A DNA stretch of 64,000 bases from Gluconacetobacter johannae (GCF_025994435.1 NZ_BAQK01000109.1:16316-80315), one strand, 5' to 3'; shown: positions 24,676-35,525, numbered from the stretch's first letter. Program-made: numbers and translations. The notes: generated from the sequence alone by a model not told the origin.

Positions 24676-26148
24676 TTACTGTATCGTCCGTTGTCCGGCA
24701 TTCGGCACGATGCCGTACCGATCCAGCTTCGCCCGCAGCCCGACGCGCGACAAGCCCAGTTCGCGCGCGGTCAGGCTCTTGTTCCAGCCGCAGCGCACGA
24801 TGGTTTCCATCAGGATCTGCGCTTCCAGCACGTCCATGCGCTGTTGCAGGGGGCCGGTGTGCGGAATGCTGTCCATCGGCCCCACGCCGTGCCGCGCGCC
24901 GTCGCCGTCGCCGGTCGCGCGCAGGCCCGGCGACAGCAGTTCCACCCCCAGCGCGTCCTGTTCGGCCAGCACCAGCATCCGCAGCACCTCGTTCTGCAAT
25001 TCGCGGACGTTGCCGGGCCAGTCGTGGCGGATCAGCGCGGCCATGGTGTCGGGCGTGAAGCCCCGGACGTGCCGCCCGTGGCGCAGGCAGGCGGCGTCCA
25101 GCAGGTGGTTGGCCAGCACGCGCACGTCGTCGGGCCGGTCGCGCAGCGGCGGGATGGTCAGGACCATGGCCGACAGGCGGAAATACAGGTCCTCGCGAAA
25201 CCGGCCGGCCCGCACCTCCTCGCGCAGGTCGCGATGGGTGGCGGCCAGGACGCGCACATCCACCCGCGTCGTCTCGTTGGTGCCCAGCGCGCGGAATTCG
25301 CCTTCCTGCAGGAAGCGCAGCAGCTTGACCTGGAAGGCCGCCGAGATGTCGCCGATCTCGTCCAGGAACAGGGTTCCGCCGTCGGCTTCCTCCACCAGCC
25401 CGCGCCGGTTGGCGTGCGCGCCGGTAAAAGCCCCTTTCCTGTGGCCGAACAATTCGGATTCCAGCAGTTCGTCGGGGATCGCGCCGCAATTGACGGCGAC
25501 GAACGCCCCGGTGTCGCGCTGGCTGGCGTAATGCAGCGCGCGGGCCATCAGCTCCTTGCCGGTGCCGGTTTCGCCCTGGATCAGCACCGGGATGTCGAAG
25601 GCCGCCGCCTTGGCCGCCTGGCGGCAGGTCTCGTTCAGCGGGCTGGTCGGCGTGCGGATGATGGATTCGAAATGATAGCTGCCGCGCACCCGTTCGCGCT
25701 GGCGCACCAGCCGCCCTTCGGCTGCCGGGGGCGCCAGGCGCAGTTCCAGCGACAGGCGTTCGTGGTCGCGCTGCATCGCGAACAGATGCGTGGCGTTGCG
25801 CGCCGCCAGCAGCAACTGGTCGGGATGCCAGGGCTTGGTGATGTACTGGTAGATGCCGGCGGCGTTGATCGCGTCGATCATGTCGTCGGGTTCGGTGTAG
25901 CCGGTGACGATCATCCGCACGATGTCGGGCCAGCGGTCGCGGACCTCGGACAGGAACTGCACGCCGGTCAGGCCGGGCATCCGCTGGTCGCAGAAGATCG
26001 CCTGGATCCAGTTGGCTTCGAGAATGCCCCGGGCCTCCGCCGCGCCCGAGGCGACATGGACGTCGAATTCCTCGCGCAGGATGCGGGCCATGACCTCGAC
26101 CGAACGCGGCTCGTCGTCGATGACCAGGACGGAGGGCGGGGTGCTCAC
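24676..26148 (-). CDS. hupR: NtrC-family hydrogenase response regulator
   Basis: 490 residues: receiver domain (VLVIDDEP; phospho-acceptor Asp in FCDQRMPG, residue about 55), a linker, a sigma-54-type AAA+ domain (Walker A GETGTGKE; GAFTGA loop intact; DADGGTLFLDEI-like Walker B region), and a Fis-type helix-turn-helix (LTARELGLSRVGLRAKL). With HupT and the HupUV sensor it forms the H2-responsive cascade controlling hupSL. The intact GAFTGA loop implies sigma-54 contact. The position between hypB and hypC matches the Rhodobacter capsulatus cluster. Confidence 0.95.
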   Translation of the reverse strand: MSTPPSVLVIDDEPRSVEVMARILREEFDVHVASGAAEARGILEANWIQAIFCDQRMPGLTGVQFLSEVRDRWPDIVRMIVTGYTEPDDMIDAINAAGIYQYITKPWHPDQLLLAARNATHLFAMQRDHERLSLELRLAPPAAEGRLVRQRERVRGSYHFESIIRTPTSPLNETCRQAAKAAAFDIPVLIQGETGTGKELMARALHYASQRDTGAFVAVNCGAIPDELLESELFGHRKGAFTGAHANRRGLVEEADGGTLFLDEIGDISAAFQVKLLRFLQEGEFRALGTNETTRVDVRVLAATHRDLREEVRAGRFREDLYFRLSAMVLTIPPLRDRPDDVRVLANHLLDAACLRHGRHVRGFTPDTMAALIRHDWPGNVRELQNEVLRMLVLAEQDALGVELLSPGLRATGDGDGARHGVGPMDSIPHTGPLQQRMDVLEAQILMETIVRCGWNKSLTARELGLSRVGLRAKLDRYGIVPNAGQRTIQ

Positions 26149-26155
26149 GGCCCGG

Positions 26156-27067
26156 CTACTCCGCCGCGCGCAGCAGGGCGGCGCGGGCCTCGGCCTCGGC
26201 GGCCAGGCCGGACAGCAGGGCGTGGCGTTGCGCCGACAGCCAGTCCAGCCAGTCGGCCATCCCCTCGCCGGTGCGGGTCGAAACCCGCAGCACCCGCGCC
26301 GTGGGGGCGACGCGCGTCACATTGGCCTCCAGCGTGGCCATATCCACCTCCAGATGAGGCAGCAGGTCGGTCTTGGTCAGCAGGACCAGGTCGGCATTCT
26401 GGAAGATGTCCGGATATTTAAGGGGTTTGTCCTCGCCCTCGGTCACCGACAGCAGGGTCACGCGGCAATGCTCGCCCAGGTCGAACGCGGCGGGGCACAC
26501 CAGATTGCCGACATTTTCGACGAACAGCACGCCGCCGGGCGCAAGATGCAGATGCTCCATCGCATGGCCGACCATATGCGCGTCCAGATGGCAGCCCTTG
26601 CCGGTATTGACCTGCACGGCGGGCACGCCGGTGGCGCGGATGCGTTCGGCGTCGTTGCTGGTCTGCTGGTCGCCCTCGATCACGGCGGCGGGCATGGCGC
26701 CGTCGATGCGGCGCAGCGTGTCCACCAGCAGCGTGGTCTTGCCCGCGCCCGGCCCGGCCAGCAGATTCAGCGCCAGCACGCCGTCACGCGCCAGGCGGGC
26801 GCGGTTGGCGGCGGCGAACCCGTCGTTCTTGGACAGGATGCTGCGTTCGATCTCGACCATGCGGGCCTGCGACAGGCCGGGCGCATGCGCGCGCGCCGGG
26901 CCGGCCCCGTAGTCCAGCAGGCCGTCGGCGTGCCCGTGGGCATGGTCATGGCCGTGTCCGTGGTCATGCCCATGATCGTGTGCATGACCGTGGTCGTGAC
27001 CGTGGCCGTGGCCGTCCGCCGCGTCGATCGTGGCCCCGTCGCCGGCGCATCCGCATGTCGTGCACAT
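26156..27067 (-). CDS. hypB: Hydrogenase nickel-insertion GTPase HypB
   Basis: 303 residues from the ATG at 27067, giving the N-terminal metal motif CTTCGCAG. A histidine-rich tract follows (alternating His, Gly and Asp, about residues 19-45), which can store nickel as in rhizobial HypB. The GTPase motifs are GPGAGKTTLL (P-loop), EGDQQTSNDAERI, FVENVGNLVCPA and TKTDLLPH. The ATG shares one base with the hypA stop codon (TGATG). A longer upstream frame overlaps hypA and is not coding. Confidence 0.96.
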   Translation of the reverse strand: MCTTCGCAGDGATIDAADGHGHGHDHGHAHDHGHDHGHGHDHAHGHADGLLDYGAGPARAHAPGLSQARMVEIERSILSKNDGFAAANRARLARDGVLALNLLAGPGAGKTTLLVDTLRRIDGAMPAAVIEGDQQTSNDAERIRATGVPAVQVNTGKGCHLDAHMVGHAMEHLHLAPGGVLFVENVGNLVCPAAFDLGEHCRVTLLSVTEGEDKPLKYPDIFQNADLVLLTKTDLLPHLEVDMATLEANVTRVAPTARVLRVSTRTGEGMADWLDWLSAQRHALLSGLAAEAEARAALLRAAE

Positions 27068-27408
27068 CAGACTACCTCCATATCCCTGATCCTGATTTCC
27101 ATCCCGCCCGAGGGCTGAAGCCGCACGCCGCCGCAGCGGGGGCACGGGTCCAGCCGGTTGTCCAGGCTGACGGTCTCGCAACAGTCGAAACACCACGCCG
27201 TGCCCGGAACCTCCAGGATCTCCAGTTCCGCGCCCTCGGCCACGGTGCCGCGTGTGACCGCGTCGAAGCCGAAGCGCATGGCCGACAGTTCCACCCCGGC
27301 AAAGCGCCCGACCTCCAGCCGGATCCGCCGCACGCGGGTGAACTGCTCCCGCCGGGCGGAGTCCTCGATCACATCGACCAGGCTTTCACATAGCGACATC
27401 TCGTGCAT
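27067..27408 (-). CDS. hypA: Hydrogenase nickel-insertion protein HypA
   Basis: 113 residues beginning MHEMSLCESLVDVIE; His2 and Glu3 form the nickel site of the family. The zinc site is CFDCCETVSL and CPRCGG. HypA hands nickel with HypB to the large-subunit precursor. The ATG at 27408 lies 5 bp after hupK ends. The gene is nested in a longer meaningless frame. Confidence 0.95.
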   Translation of the reverse strand: MHEMSLCESLVDVIEDSARREQFTRVRRIRLEVGRFAGVELSAMRFGFDAVTRGTVAEGAELEILEVPGTAWCFDCCETVSLDNRLDPCPRCGGVRLQPSGGMEIRIRDMEVV

Positions 27409-27413
27409 CCGGC

Positions 27414-28391
27414 CTAGTCCTCCGCCACCGTTACGGGGATACAGGGATTGACGCCGGACAGCATCATGCCCGTCAGCACCGGCCGCCGCCGGTCCACCGG
27501 CAGGGTGGCCGCGATCCGTTCCATCAGCCCGCCCGGCGCGGCATGCCAGACGGTGGGCGACAGGACGGTGTACGCCACCACCCGCCCGTCGCGCACCACC
27601 GCGCGATGCGCCAGGATGCCCCGCGCCGCCCGCGCGATGCCGACCCCCGGCGCGCAGGAGGCGGCCAGCCGGCGCGACCGGGCGAACAGCTCGGCCCCCG
27701 ACGCGCCCAGGCAGGCCAGCAGGTCCAGCACGCGCGCCAGCATCCGCGCGAACAGCGACACCCCCTCGTGCGCGACCAGCGCGCGCAGGGCGGGACGGTC
27801 CAGATGGTCGGCCAGGATGCCCGCGTCCCGCGCCGCCTCGGTGCGGCTGTCCAGGGCCGCCGCGATATCGGGGGCCGCCAGCGGGGGCAGGGCGGCGCGG
27901 CCCCAGGCGGCGGGCGTGTCGCGCAACTGGGCCAGGACGCGCGGCAGGACGGGGGCCGTGGCGTCGCGCCCCAGTTCCAGCCAGTCGCGCAGGCCGGCGG
28001 CATCCAGCGCGCCGATCGCGGCGTCGGTGCCGGTCAGGTCGCGATGCAGCGTCGCCGGGTCGTCCTGTCGGGCGACCAGCCGCGACAGCAGCGCCCGCGC
28101 CGGCGGCAGGCCCAGCCGGGCCGGCCAGTCCAGCAGCAGGGCGATGGCGTGATCGCGCAGGATTTCCCCGCGCATCGCACCCTCGGCGGCCTCGTCGTGT
28201 GGCAGGCCCATCGCCCCGGCCGCCGCCACGCCATGCGCGGCGCCGCACAGGCTGAACAGGCCGGACACGCGGGCCAGGGCGTCGGCGGGCGACAGGCCGA
28301 GGCAGACCCGGCCGGCATCCACCGGCGCCTGCACCGCCATCCGCCAGGGCCGGCCCCCGGCGCCGCCCGAAAGGGTGAGGTGGCCGATCAT
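27414..28391 (-). CDS. hupK: HupK-type hydrogenase assembly scaffold
   Basis: 325 residues from the ATG at 28391. It is a degenerate relative of [NiFe] large subunits. The N-terminal nickel ligand motif is lost, but the C-terminal SGVNPCIPVTV retains a trace of the DPCxxC region. HupK/HoxV proteins act as scaffolds carrying the Fe(CN)2CO unit towards the real large subunit (known from Ralstonia HoxV). ATGA overlap with the upstream hupIJ gene. The Ala/Leu-rich middle is typical of this poorly conserved family. Confidence 0.85.
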   Translation of the reverse strand: MIGHLTLSGGAGGRPWRMAVQAPVDAGRVCLGLSPADALARVSGLFSLCGAAHGVAAAGAMGLPHDEAAEGAMRGEILRDHAIALLLDWPARLGLPPARALLSRLVARQDDPATLHRDLTGTDAAIGALDAAGLRDWLELGRDATAPVLPRVLAQLRDTPAAWGRAALPPLAAPDIAAALDSRTEAARDAGILADHLDRPALRALVAHEGVSLFARMLARVLDLLACLGASGAELFARSRRLAASCAPGVGIARAARGILAHRAVVRDGRVVAYTVLSPTVWHAAPGGLMERIAATLPVDRRRPVLTGMMLSGVNPCIPVTVAED

Positions 28392-29194
28392 GCGCCCGGC
28401 TGCGACGCCCCCTGCGGTGCGCCGAACAGCAGCCCGCGCCGCCCCATTGCGGCCGGGGGCGCAGGGGGCGGCGGGGCCACGTACTCGGGGTGCAGCGTCG
28501 GGTCCAGCAGGCCGCGCAGCGTGGCCTCGGCCGTGTCCGTGGCCTGCAGCATCGTGGAAAATTCGAACATCGGCGAAAACAGCGCGCACGCCTTGTACGG
28601 CGGCAACTCCGCCCCCTGCGCCGTGCGATTGACGGCGGTGAATTCGTAGGTGCCCGACGGGAAGGCGATCAGCTCCTTGGCGCCCGAGGCCAGCGCCGAC
28701 CAGTCATCGTCCGCGCCGGGCGCCAGGATCAGGTTCATGAACCACGGCGTGACCAGCACGCCCAGCAGATGCCCGTCGTAGGCGCGAAACCCCACGGCCT
28801 TGACGCCCAGGGCCTCGTTCAGCAGGGGGATGCCCCGCATCTTCCCGACATGGATTTCGCGAAACGCTTCCTCCAGCCGGGCCGCCAGCAGCGCGGCGGG
28901 GGTCCGTTCGGCCTCGGGGCGCGGGGCGGCCGGGGCAGGGGCGGGCTGGACCGGGCCGGAGGCGACCGCGCCGTGGACGACCATGAACTGGTCGCGCGCG
29001 CCGTCGCAGGTGGGGCAGCGCCAGTGTTCCGGCAGGGCGGCGAACGGCGTGCCCGGCGGCACCTGCCAGGTGTCGCAGCCCTGCGCCGGGTCGTAGACCG
29101 ACCAGCAGATCTTGCATTCCATCACCGCGTCGGGCGTCAGCCGCGTGGCGTCGCCCAGGTACGAGCCTTCGAAGCCGTGGAACGTGCCGCTCAT
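28388..29194 (-). CDS. Fused rubredoxin-HybE protein (HupI-HupJ fusion)
   Basis: 268 residues from the ATG at 29194. The first 70 hold a rubredoxin iron site (CKICWSVYD and CPTCDG) of the HupI type. A Pro/Ala-rich linker follows, then a HybE/HupJ chaperone domain (FREIHVGKMRGIPLLNEALG, LLGVLVTPWFMNLILAPG), and a Pro-rich tail. In many organisms hupI and hupJ are separate genes, so this gene does both jobs: protecting or maturing the small subunit under oxygen, and acting as chaperone. It overlaps hupH and hupK as ATGA at both ends. Confidence 0.9.
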   Translation of the reverse strand: MSGTFHGFEGSYLGDATRLTPDAVMECKICWSVYDPAQGCDTWQVPPGTPFAALPEHWRCPTCDGARDQFMVVHGAVASGPVQPAPAPAAPRPEAERTPAALLAARLEEAFREIHVGKMRGIPLLNEALGVKAVGFRAYDGHLLGVLVTPWFMNLILAPGADDDWSALASGAKELIAFPSGTYEFTAVNRTAQGAELPPYKACALFSPMFEFSTMLQATDTAEATLRGLLDPTLHPEYVAPPPPAPPAAMGRRGLLFGAPQGASQPGA

Positions 29195-30063
29195 GCGTCG
29201 GGTCCGGCCAGGGCCGCGCAGATCTCGGCCAGGCGGGTGGCGGAATCGGCGATGTCCTCGCGGGCGGCGCAGGCGATTTCGGGCACCTCGGCCACTTCGA
29301 TGGTGTCGAGGATCAGCGTGTCCATCGAATTGAAATAGCGCACGCGCCAGACATGCGGCGTGGCCGTCGCCTCGATCCGGCAATTGCCGTAGCCGCGCGA
29401 CAGGATGGTGACGCCGCCCCGGCCCAGCACGCGGGCGATCAGCTCCAGATCCTCGGGCGTGTGGGGCAGCAGGCTGAGGTTGACGACATGCGCGGCGCGA
29501 CCGGGGTGCCAGGCCGCGCTGCGGTCCAGAAGCTCGGTCAGGATAGCGGGCGCGTTCACCACGCCCTCGGTCGCCAGCGCGGCGAGGTCGGGCGCTGCCG
29601 CCGGCCGGGCGGGAAAGGCCCGCGCCAGCACGGCGCGGGGAAAGGCGCCGATTTCCATCTGCTCGCGCGCCGGCTGGGTGGGGTCGGGCGACAGGGCGCG
29701 CAGGGTCCAGACGCCCGCGAACACCGTTTCCTGCACCTCGATCCGCCCGGCGGCGTCTTCCAGCAGTACCGACACCTCGCCCTCGCCCAGCGCGTCGTCC
29801 GCCACCGCGCGGGTGGCCGCGTCCAGCCCGTCGCGCTTCAGCAGCATCGACAGGCCCGGCACCCACTGGCTCGCCATGTCGCGCAGCCCCGTCAGGAAGG
29901 CCAGGGCCGGGCGCACCTGCGCGGGGTCGTCGATTTCGGGCAGGTGGGCGGCATAGACGCTGACCCCGGACGGCATGGCCAGATATTGCAGCCCGTCCTC
30001 GCCCTCCGGCGGGGTGGAGCCGGGGCCGAAGCCGATGGGGGGGAAGGCGAAGGACGCGCTCAT
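29191..30063 (-). CDS. hupH: Hydrogenase expression/formation protein HupH
   Basis: 290 residues of the HupH/HyaF family. Recognisable are the N-terminal FPPIGFGPGSTPPEGEDG and LAMPSGVSVY and the C-terminal RVLGRGGVTILSRGYGNCRI, WRVRYFNSMDTLILDTIEV. The role, known from rhizobia and E. coli hya, is in small-subunit maturation; the biochemistry is unresolved. ATGA overlaps link it to hupG upstream and hupIJ downstream. Confidence 0.92.
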   Translation of the reverse strand: MSASFAFPPIGFGPGSTPPEGEDGLQYLAMPSGVSVYAAHLPEIDDPAQVRPALAFLTGLRDMASQWVPGLSMLLKRDGLDAATRAVADDALGEGEVSVLLEDAAGRIEVQETVFAGVWTLRALSPDPTQPAREQMEIGAFPRAVLARAFPARPAAAPDLAALATEGVVNAPAILTELLDRSAAWHPGRAAHVVNLSLLPHTPEDLELIARVLGRGGVTILSRGYGNCRIEATATPHVWRVRYFNSMDTLILDTIEVAEVPEIACAAREDIADSATRLAEICAALAGPDA

Positions 30064-30476
30064 GCCGGTTGATCCGTCAGCGTGGGGTGGGCAAAGGGGG
30101 CCAGCAGCGCACTCAGGCGGCGGCCGTATTCGTCCCAGTCGCGCATGCGCGAAATGGCGCCCGCCGGCCGGCCGTCATGCAGCAGCACCAGCGCCGGCAG
30201 GGACAGGTCGTCGATTTCGGCCAGCAGGGCGGATTCCAGCGCCGCGTCCGCCACCGCGCCCGCCGGCGCCGCGCCGGGCGGCACCAGCCCGGCGCAGGCC
30301 CGCAGCAGGTCGGGCAGCACGGCGGCGATATCGGGCGTTTCCAGATGCGGCCGCGCGTGGCTGGGCAGGAACAGCAGCACCAGCCCGCGCGGCGCGTCCG
30401 CCGCATCGTGCAGCAGCGCCATGCCGTGGCGGGTCATCAGCCCCGCCACCAGGGGCGAGTCATGTAGAACGGACAT
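30060..30476 (-). CDS. hupG: Thioredoxin-like hydrogenase chaperone HupG (HyaE family)
   Basis: 138 residues. Thioredoxin fold without the catalytic CxxC: RGLVLLFLPSHARPHLETPD in place of the active-site region, and LPALVLLHDGRPAGAISRMRDW at the beta4-beta5 region. HyaE/HupG proteins bind the Tat signal of the small subunit. Start ATG at 30476 shares a base with the hupF stop codon. Stop overlaps the hupH start. Confidence 0.88.
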   Translation of the reverse strand: MSVLHDSPLVAGLMTRHGMALLHDAADAPRGLVLLFLPSHARPHLETPDIAAVLPDLLRACAGLVPPGAAPAGAVADAALESALLAEIDDLSLPALVLLHDGRPAGAISRMRDWDEYGRRLSALLAPFAHPTLTDQPA

Positions 30477-30838
30477 CAGGCTTCCTCCAGACCGGCGGCC
30501 AGCGCCGCTTCGAGATGCGGGGGCAGGCGCGGCGGCGCGTCGCACAGGTCGGCGAAGCCGCGCGCCACCACGTCCTGCACATGGGCGGCGTCCCCGCCGG
30601 GTGCGGCCAGCGCGGCCAGCGCCGCCAGGGCGGCGCGGATGCTGCGGGCCTCCTCCGCGCCCAGCCGGCTGCGGGCCAGCCCCATGAACACCAGCAGCTC
30701 GTCGCCGGGCCGGGCGTCGGGCACCAGCGCGATATCCACCTGTTCGCGGCGCGCCGGGACGCCTTCGGGCTGGTCGGCCTCGCAGTCGGCCATTGCGCCG
30801 TGCACCGCGCGCACCGTCATCGGAATGCCCACGCACAT
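30476..30838 (-). CDS. hupF: HypC-family hydrogenase chaperone HupF
   Basis: 120 residues beginning MCVGIPMTV, the HypC-type N-terminus with Cys2. Compared with HypC it has a C-terminal extension rich in Ala and Leu, as in HupF. HupF is known in Rhizobium to protect the large subunit during maturation in air. An in-frame ATG at 30880 would add residues inside the hupD 3' end; the MCxGIP start at 30838 is chosen from family knowledge. Confidence 0.92.
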   Translation of the reverse strand: MCVGIPMTVRAVHGAMADCEADQPEGVPARREQVDIALVPDARPGDELLVFMGLARSRLGAEEARSIRAALAALAALAAPGGDAAHVQDVVARGFADLCDAPPRLPPHLEAALAAGLEEA

Positions 30839-30842
30839 GCGC

Positions 30843-31493
30843 CTACGCCCCCAGCCGCGCCAGCAGGCGTTCGTCGCCATGGCGGCAGGCCGCCTGTTCG
30901 TCCGGGCGGCCGGCCTCGTAGGGCGCGCGGGCCACCGCCGGGGTCATCAGCCCGGCCCCCATCTCGGCCCGGCCCGGCAGGGGCAGGGGGCGCACCCCGT
31001 ACTCGCGCGCCAGCAGGTCCAGCACGGCCTGGGCGGCGGGGGCCACGCAGGCGGCGACGCGCTCGGTCAGGCCCCCGCCGTAATCCTGCATGGTCACCGG
31101 CTGCACCCCGATCAGCGAGACCCGGCGCGGCGCGTGGCCCCGCAGGTCCAGCAGGGCCAGCACCTCCTGGAAGCCGGTCTGGTGCAGGCTCATCTTCCGC
31201 GCGCCGATGGTGGCGGGCACGTCGGCGCCGTGCACCTGGTGCAGGGTGGCGGGCGGCAGGCCGAAGTCGATGGCGTCCACGATGACCAGCCCGGCCAGGT
31301 CTTCGAGATGCGGCAGCAGGTACAGCCCCTGCGTGCCGCCGTCCATCAGCTCGACCGGGGGCGGGAAAGCGTGGCGCGCGGCCAGATGTTCCACCACGCG
31401 CACCCCGAAGCCCTCGTCCGCCCACAGGATGTTGCCGATGCCCAGCACCAGCACCCTGCCGCCCGTCTGTTCCGCTGCGCGATCGGCCGTCAT
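30843..31493 (-). CDS. hupD: Hydrogenase maturation endopeptidase
   Basis: 216 residues. Ni-dependent protease that removes the C-terminal peptide of HupL once nickel is inserted. Motifs: VLGIGNILWADEGFGVRVVE (with the Glu nickel ligand), ELMDGGTQGLYLLPHLE, VDAIDFG (Asp ligand) and the conserved His in the middle. The protein has a C-terminal extension past the usual 160-190 residues. Start uncertain: ATG at 31493 follows GAAGGCAGGACAGGCGG; an ATG at 31532 is possible. A hairpin terminator lies between it and hupC. Confidence 0.92.
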   Translation of the reverse strand: MTADRAAEQTGGRVLVLGIGNILWADEGFGVRVVEHLAARHAFPPPVELMDGGTQGLYLLPHLEDLAGLVIVDAIDFGLPPATLHQVHGADVPATIGARKMSLHQTGFQEVLALLDLRGHAPRRVSLIGVQPVTMQDYGGGLTERVAACVAPAAQAVLDLLAREYGVRPLPLPGRAEMGAGLMTPAVARAPYEAGRPDEQAACRHGDERLLARLGA

Positions 31494-31621
31494 CCGCCTG
31501 TCCTGCCTTCGTTCCTGCTGCCGGCGCGTCATTGTGCAGCGCGGCAAATCCTTACGAAAATTAACCGAAGCAGATTCCGTGCCAACTTCCGGTCTGGTCA
31601 TGCGATGACCGTTTTCAAAGC

Positions 31622-31660
31622 AAAACCCGCCATCACGGAACCGTGATGACGGGTTTTTTG
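31622..31660 (-). terminator. Intrinsic terminator or attenuator between hupC and hupD
   Basis: Minus-strand stem ACCCGTCATCACGG / CCGTGATGGCGGGT with a small loop, followed by TTTTGCTTT. The stem is also followed by TTTTTT on the plus strand, so it could act both ways. It would partly separate expression of the structural genes hupSLC from the accessory genes. Confidence 0.82.
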
Positions 31661-31702
31661 GAAGGCTGGCTTCCAGTTCGGGCCGAACTGGATAGATGTC
31701 GA

Positions 31703-32464
31703 TCAGTCGGGGCGGTCGTCGCGGAAGGTGCGATAGCCGTTGGTCATCGCCGAGATCAGCGACTGGCGGGACATGATGTCCTCGCGCGAGACCGTATAGA
31801 CATGGATCATCACGAACAGGATGATGACCCACATGCCCCAGTGATGCAGGAAGTGCGTCGAGAGGTTGCCCCCCAGCCAGGGCATGACCCAGCCGAACAC
31901 ATGGCCTTCCCAACTGTCGATGCCGGTGCCGTCGGAATAGAGCGCGAAGCCCGTCACGATCATGAACAGGCCCGTCAGCGTGAAGCAGAAGAACAGCGCC
32001 GTGCGGGCCAGCGCGTTGTGGCCCACCACGGTCTTCACATGCTTCTTGAGGAAGGCGTAGACCAGCACCTCGTCCAGAAGCTCCTTCCAGTACGCGGGCT
32101 TCCAGAAGGGGATGAAGAACAGTTCGCGCGCATAGACATTGCCCAGGAAGGCCCAGGCCACCCGGCCCGCGAACCCCACGGCGAAGATCCACGCCGCGGC
32201 GAAATGCAGGTAGCGGATCCAGCCCATCTGGAAATGGCTGCTGGCCTCGCCCGACAGGCTGGGGGGCGGCGAGCCGATCAGATAGCCGGTCGCGGCCAGC
32301 ACCACGATCGAGGCCGCCGTCATCCAGTGCCACAGCCGCACCGGGGCCTCGTAGACATAGACCGTGGTCAGCCGGCGCGCCCGCAGCGGACGGGCCTTCA
32401 GCCCGTCCAGGTTGGTGCCCTTCAGGTCGTCATCCGTCAGGATGGCGGAATCCGGTGCGCTCAT
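31703..32464 (-). CDS. hupC: Hydrogenase b-type cytochrome subunit
   Basis: 253-residue HupC/HyaC integral membrane cytochrome b561-like protein. It anchors HupSL at the periplasmic side and passes electrons to quinone. Four to five TM segments (IVVLAATGYLIGSPPPSL, YLHFAAAWIFAVGFAGRVAW, ALFFCFTLTGLFMIVTGFAL, WGMWVIILFVMIHVYTV) carry the conserved haem-ligand histidines, including those in VRLWHWMTA, LHFAAAW and HHWGMWV. It begins 12 bp after hupL ends. Confidence 0.95.
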   Translation of the reverse strand: MSAPDSAILTDDDLKGTNLDGLKARPLRARRLTTVYVYEAPVRLWHWMTAASIVVLAATGYLIGSPPPSLSGEASSHFQMGWIRYLHFAAAWIFAVGFAGRVAWAFLGNVYARELFFIPFWKPAYWKELLDEVLVYAFLKKHVKTVVGHNALARTALFFCFTLTGLFMIVTGFALYSDGTGIDSWEGHVFGWVMPWLGGNLSTHFLHHWGMWVIILFVMIHVYTVSREDIMSRQSLISAMTNGYRTFRDDRPD

Positions 32465-32476
32465 GGTCCTGCCCCC

Positions 32477-34290
<1,814 letters not shown>

Positions 34291-34294
<4 letters not shown>

Positions 34295-35370
34295 TGGGCG
34301 TCATCCCCCTTGTAGCGGGCGCGGGTGAGCGCGCTGATGGCGGCATGCGCCGCAAGTCCGGCGCCCACGGCGCCCCCGGCGGCAAGGCCGACCTTGTCCG
34401 CGCTGGCCTCGATGCCGAAGCCGCTGACATCCTGCAGCCGCGCGTACCACGACCCCTTGTCCCAGAACCCGTCCTCGGAACAGCCGATGCAGCCGTGGCC
34501 CGACTGGATGGGGAAGGACACGCCGTCGTTCCAGCGCACGGTGGAGCACGCGTTATAGGTGGTCGGCCCCTTGCACCCGACCTTGTAGAGGCAGTAGCCC
34601 TTGCGCGCGCCCTCGTCGTCGAACGCCTCGACGTACTGGCCGGCGTCGAAATGCGGGCGGCGGTAGCATTTGTCATGGATGCGCTGCGAGTAGAACATCT
34701 TCGGCCGGCCCTGGCGGTCGAGTTCGGGCAGGCGGTCGAAGGTCTGCATGTAGGTGATGACGCCGGTCATGACCTCGGCGATGGGCGGGCAGCCCGGCAC
34801 CTTGATGATCGGCTTGTCGAGAATGACCTTGTGCACCGGGGTGGCCTGCGTGGGGTTGGGCCGCGCGGCCTGCACGCAGCCGTACGACGCGCACGACCCC
34901 CACGAGATGATCGCCTTGGCGCCCGAGGCCACGCGCCTGAGCTGCTCGACGAAGGGCTTGCCGCCGATGATGCAGTACATCCCGTCCTCGTTGAGCGGCG
35001 GATTGCCCTCGACGGCCAGGATGTAGTTGCCGTGGTATTTCTCCATCACCTCGTCGAGGATGGCTTCGGCCTGGTGGCCGGCCGACGCCATCAGCGTGTC
35101 GTCGTAATCCAGCGAGATCATGGACAGGATGACGTCCTTGACCAGCGGATGCGCGGCGCGGATGAAACTTTCCGAGCAGCAGGTGCATTCCAGCCCGTGC
35201 AGCCACAGCACCGGCGTGCGCGGCTTGGTTTCCATGGCGTGGGCGATCTGCGGCACGAATTCCGGCCCCAGCCCCAGCGCCGCCGCCGTCAGCGAACAAT
35301 ATTTGACGAACGAGCGGCGCGTTATCCCCTGCCGCCGCATCACGTCATAGAAGGTTTCGAGAACAGCCAT
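34291..35370 (-). CDS. hupS: Uptake [NiFe] hydrogenase small subunit
   Basis: 359 residues. A twin-arginine signal (TRRSFVKYCS at residues 17-26, then a hydrophobic AAALGLG) exports the folded HupSL dimer. The iron-sulfur ligands are visible in WLHGLECTCCSESFIR, GSCASYGCVQAA, GCPPIAEVMTG, and the cysteines of CYRRPHFDAGQ, YCLYKVGCKGPTTYNACS and GHGCIGCSEDGFWD. The C-terminal hydrophobic helix (GAVGAGLAAHAAISAL) anchors it to HupC. Expressed from the -24/-12 promoter 60 bp upstream. Confidence 0.97.
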
Positions 35371-35430
35371 CAGCGCAGAGTTCCTCCCTCGGCTGCGGAT
35401 CGCCCCGGACCCGCCTCATGCCTGGAAGGA

Positions 35431-35447
35431 AGCAGAAAGCGTACCAA
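35431..35447 (-). promoter_or_regulatory. Predicted sigma-54 promoter of hupSL
   Basis: Minus-strand TTGGTACGCTTTCTGCT fits the -24/-12 consensus: GG, exactly ten bases, then GC. The predicted start is near 35420, leaving about a 50-base leader before hupS. HupR with its GAFTGA loop and the rpoN gene in the same cluster fit this. A hairpin (CTGATCG...CGATCAG) at the end of hypF lies just upstream. Confidence 0.75.
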
Positions 35448-35525
35448 CCGCCGGAAGGGCCGCGAACGGCGACCCCCCGGCCGGGTGGCGGGGCGGAAGT
35501 GGAAGCCCGCTGATCGGAAAGACGA

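Noticed and set aside
26941..27020. Tandem repeat of CATGGTCATG/CCGTGGTC type
   Set aside because: It encodes the His-rich nickel-binding tract of HypB and is explained by that function.
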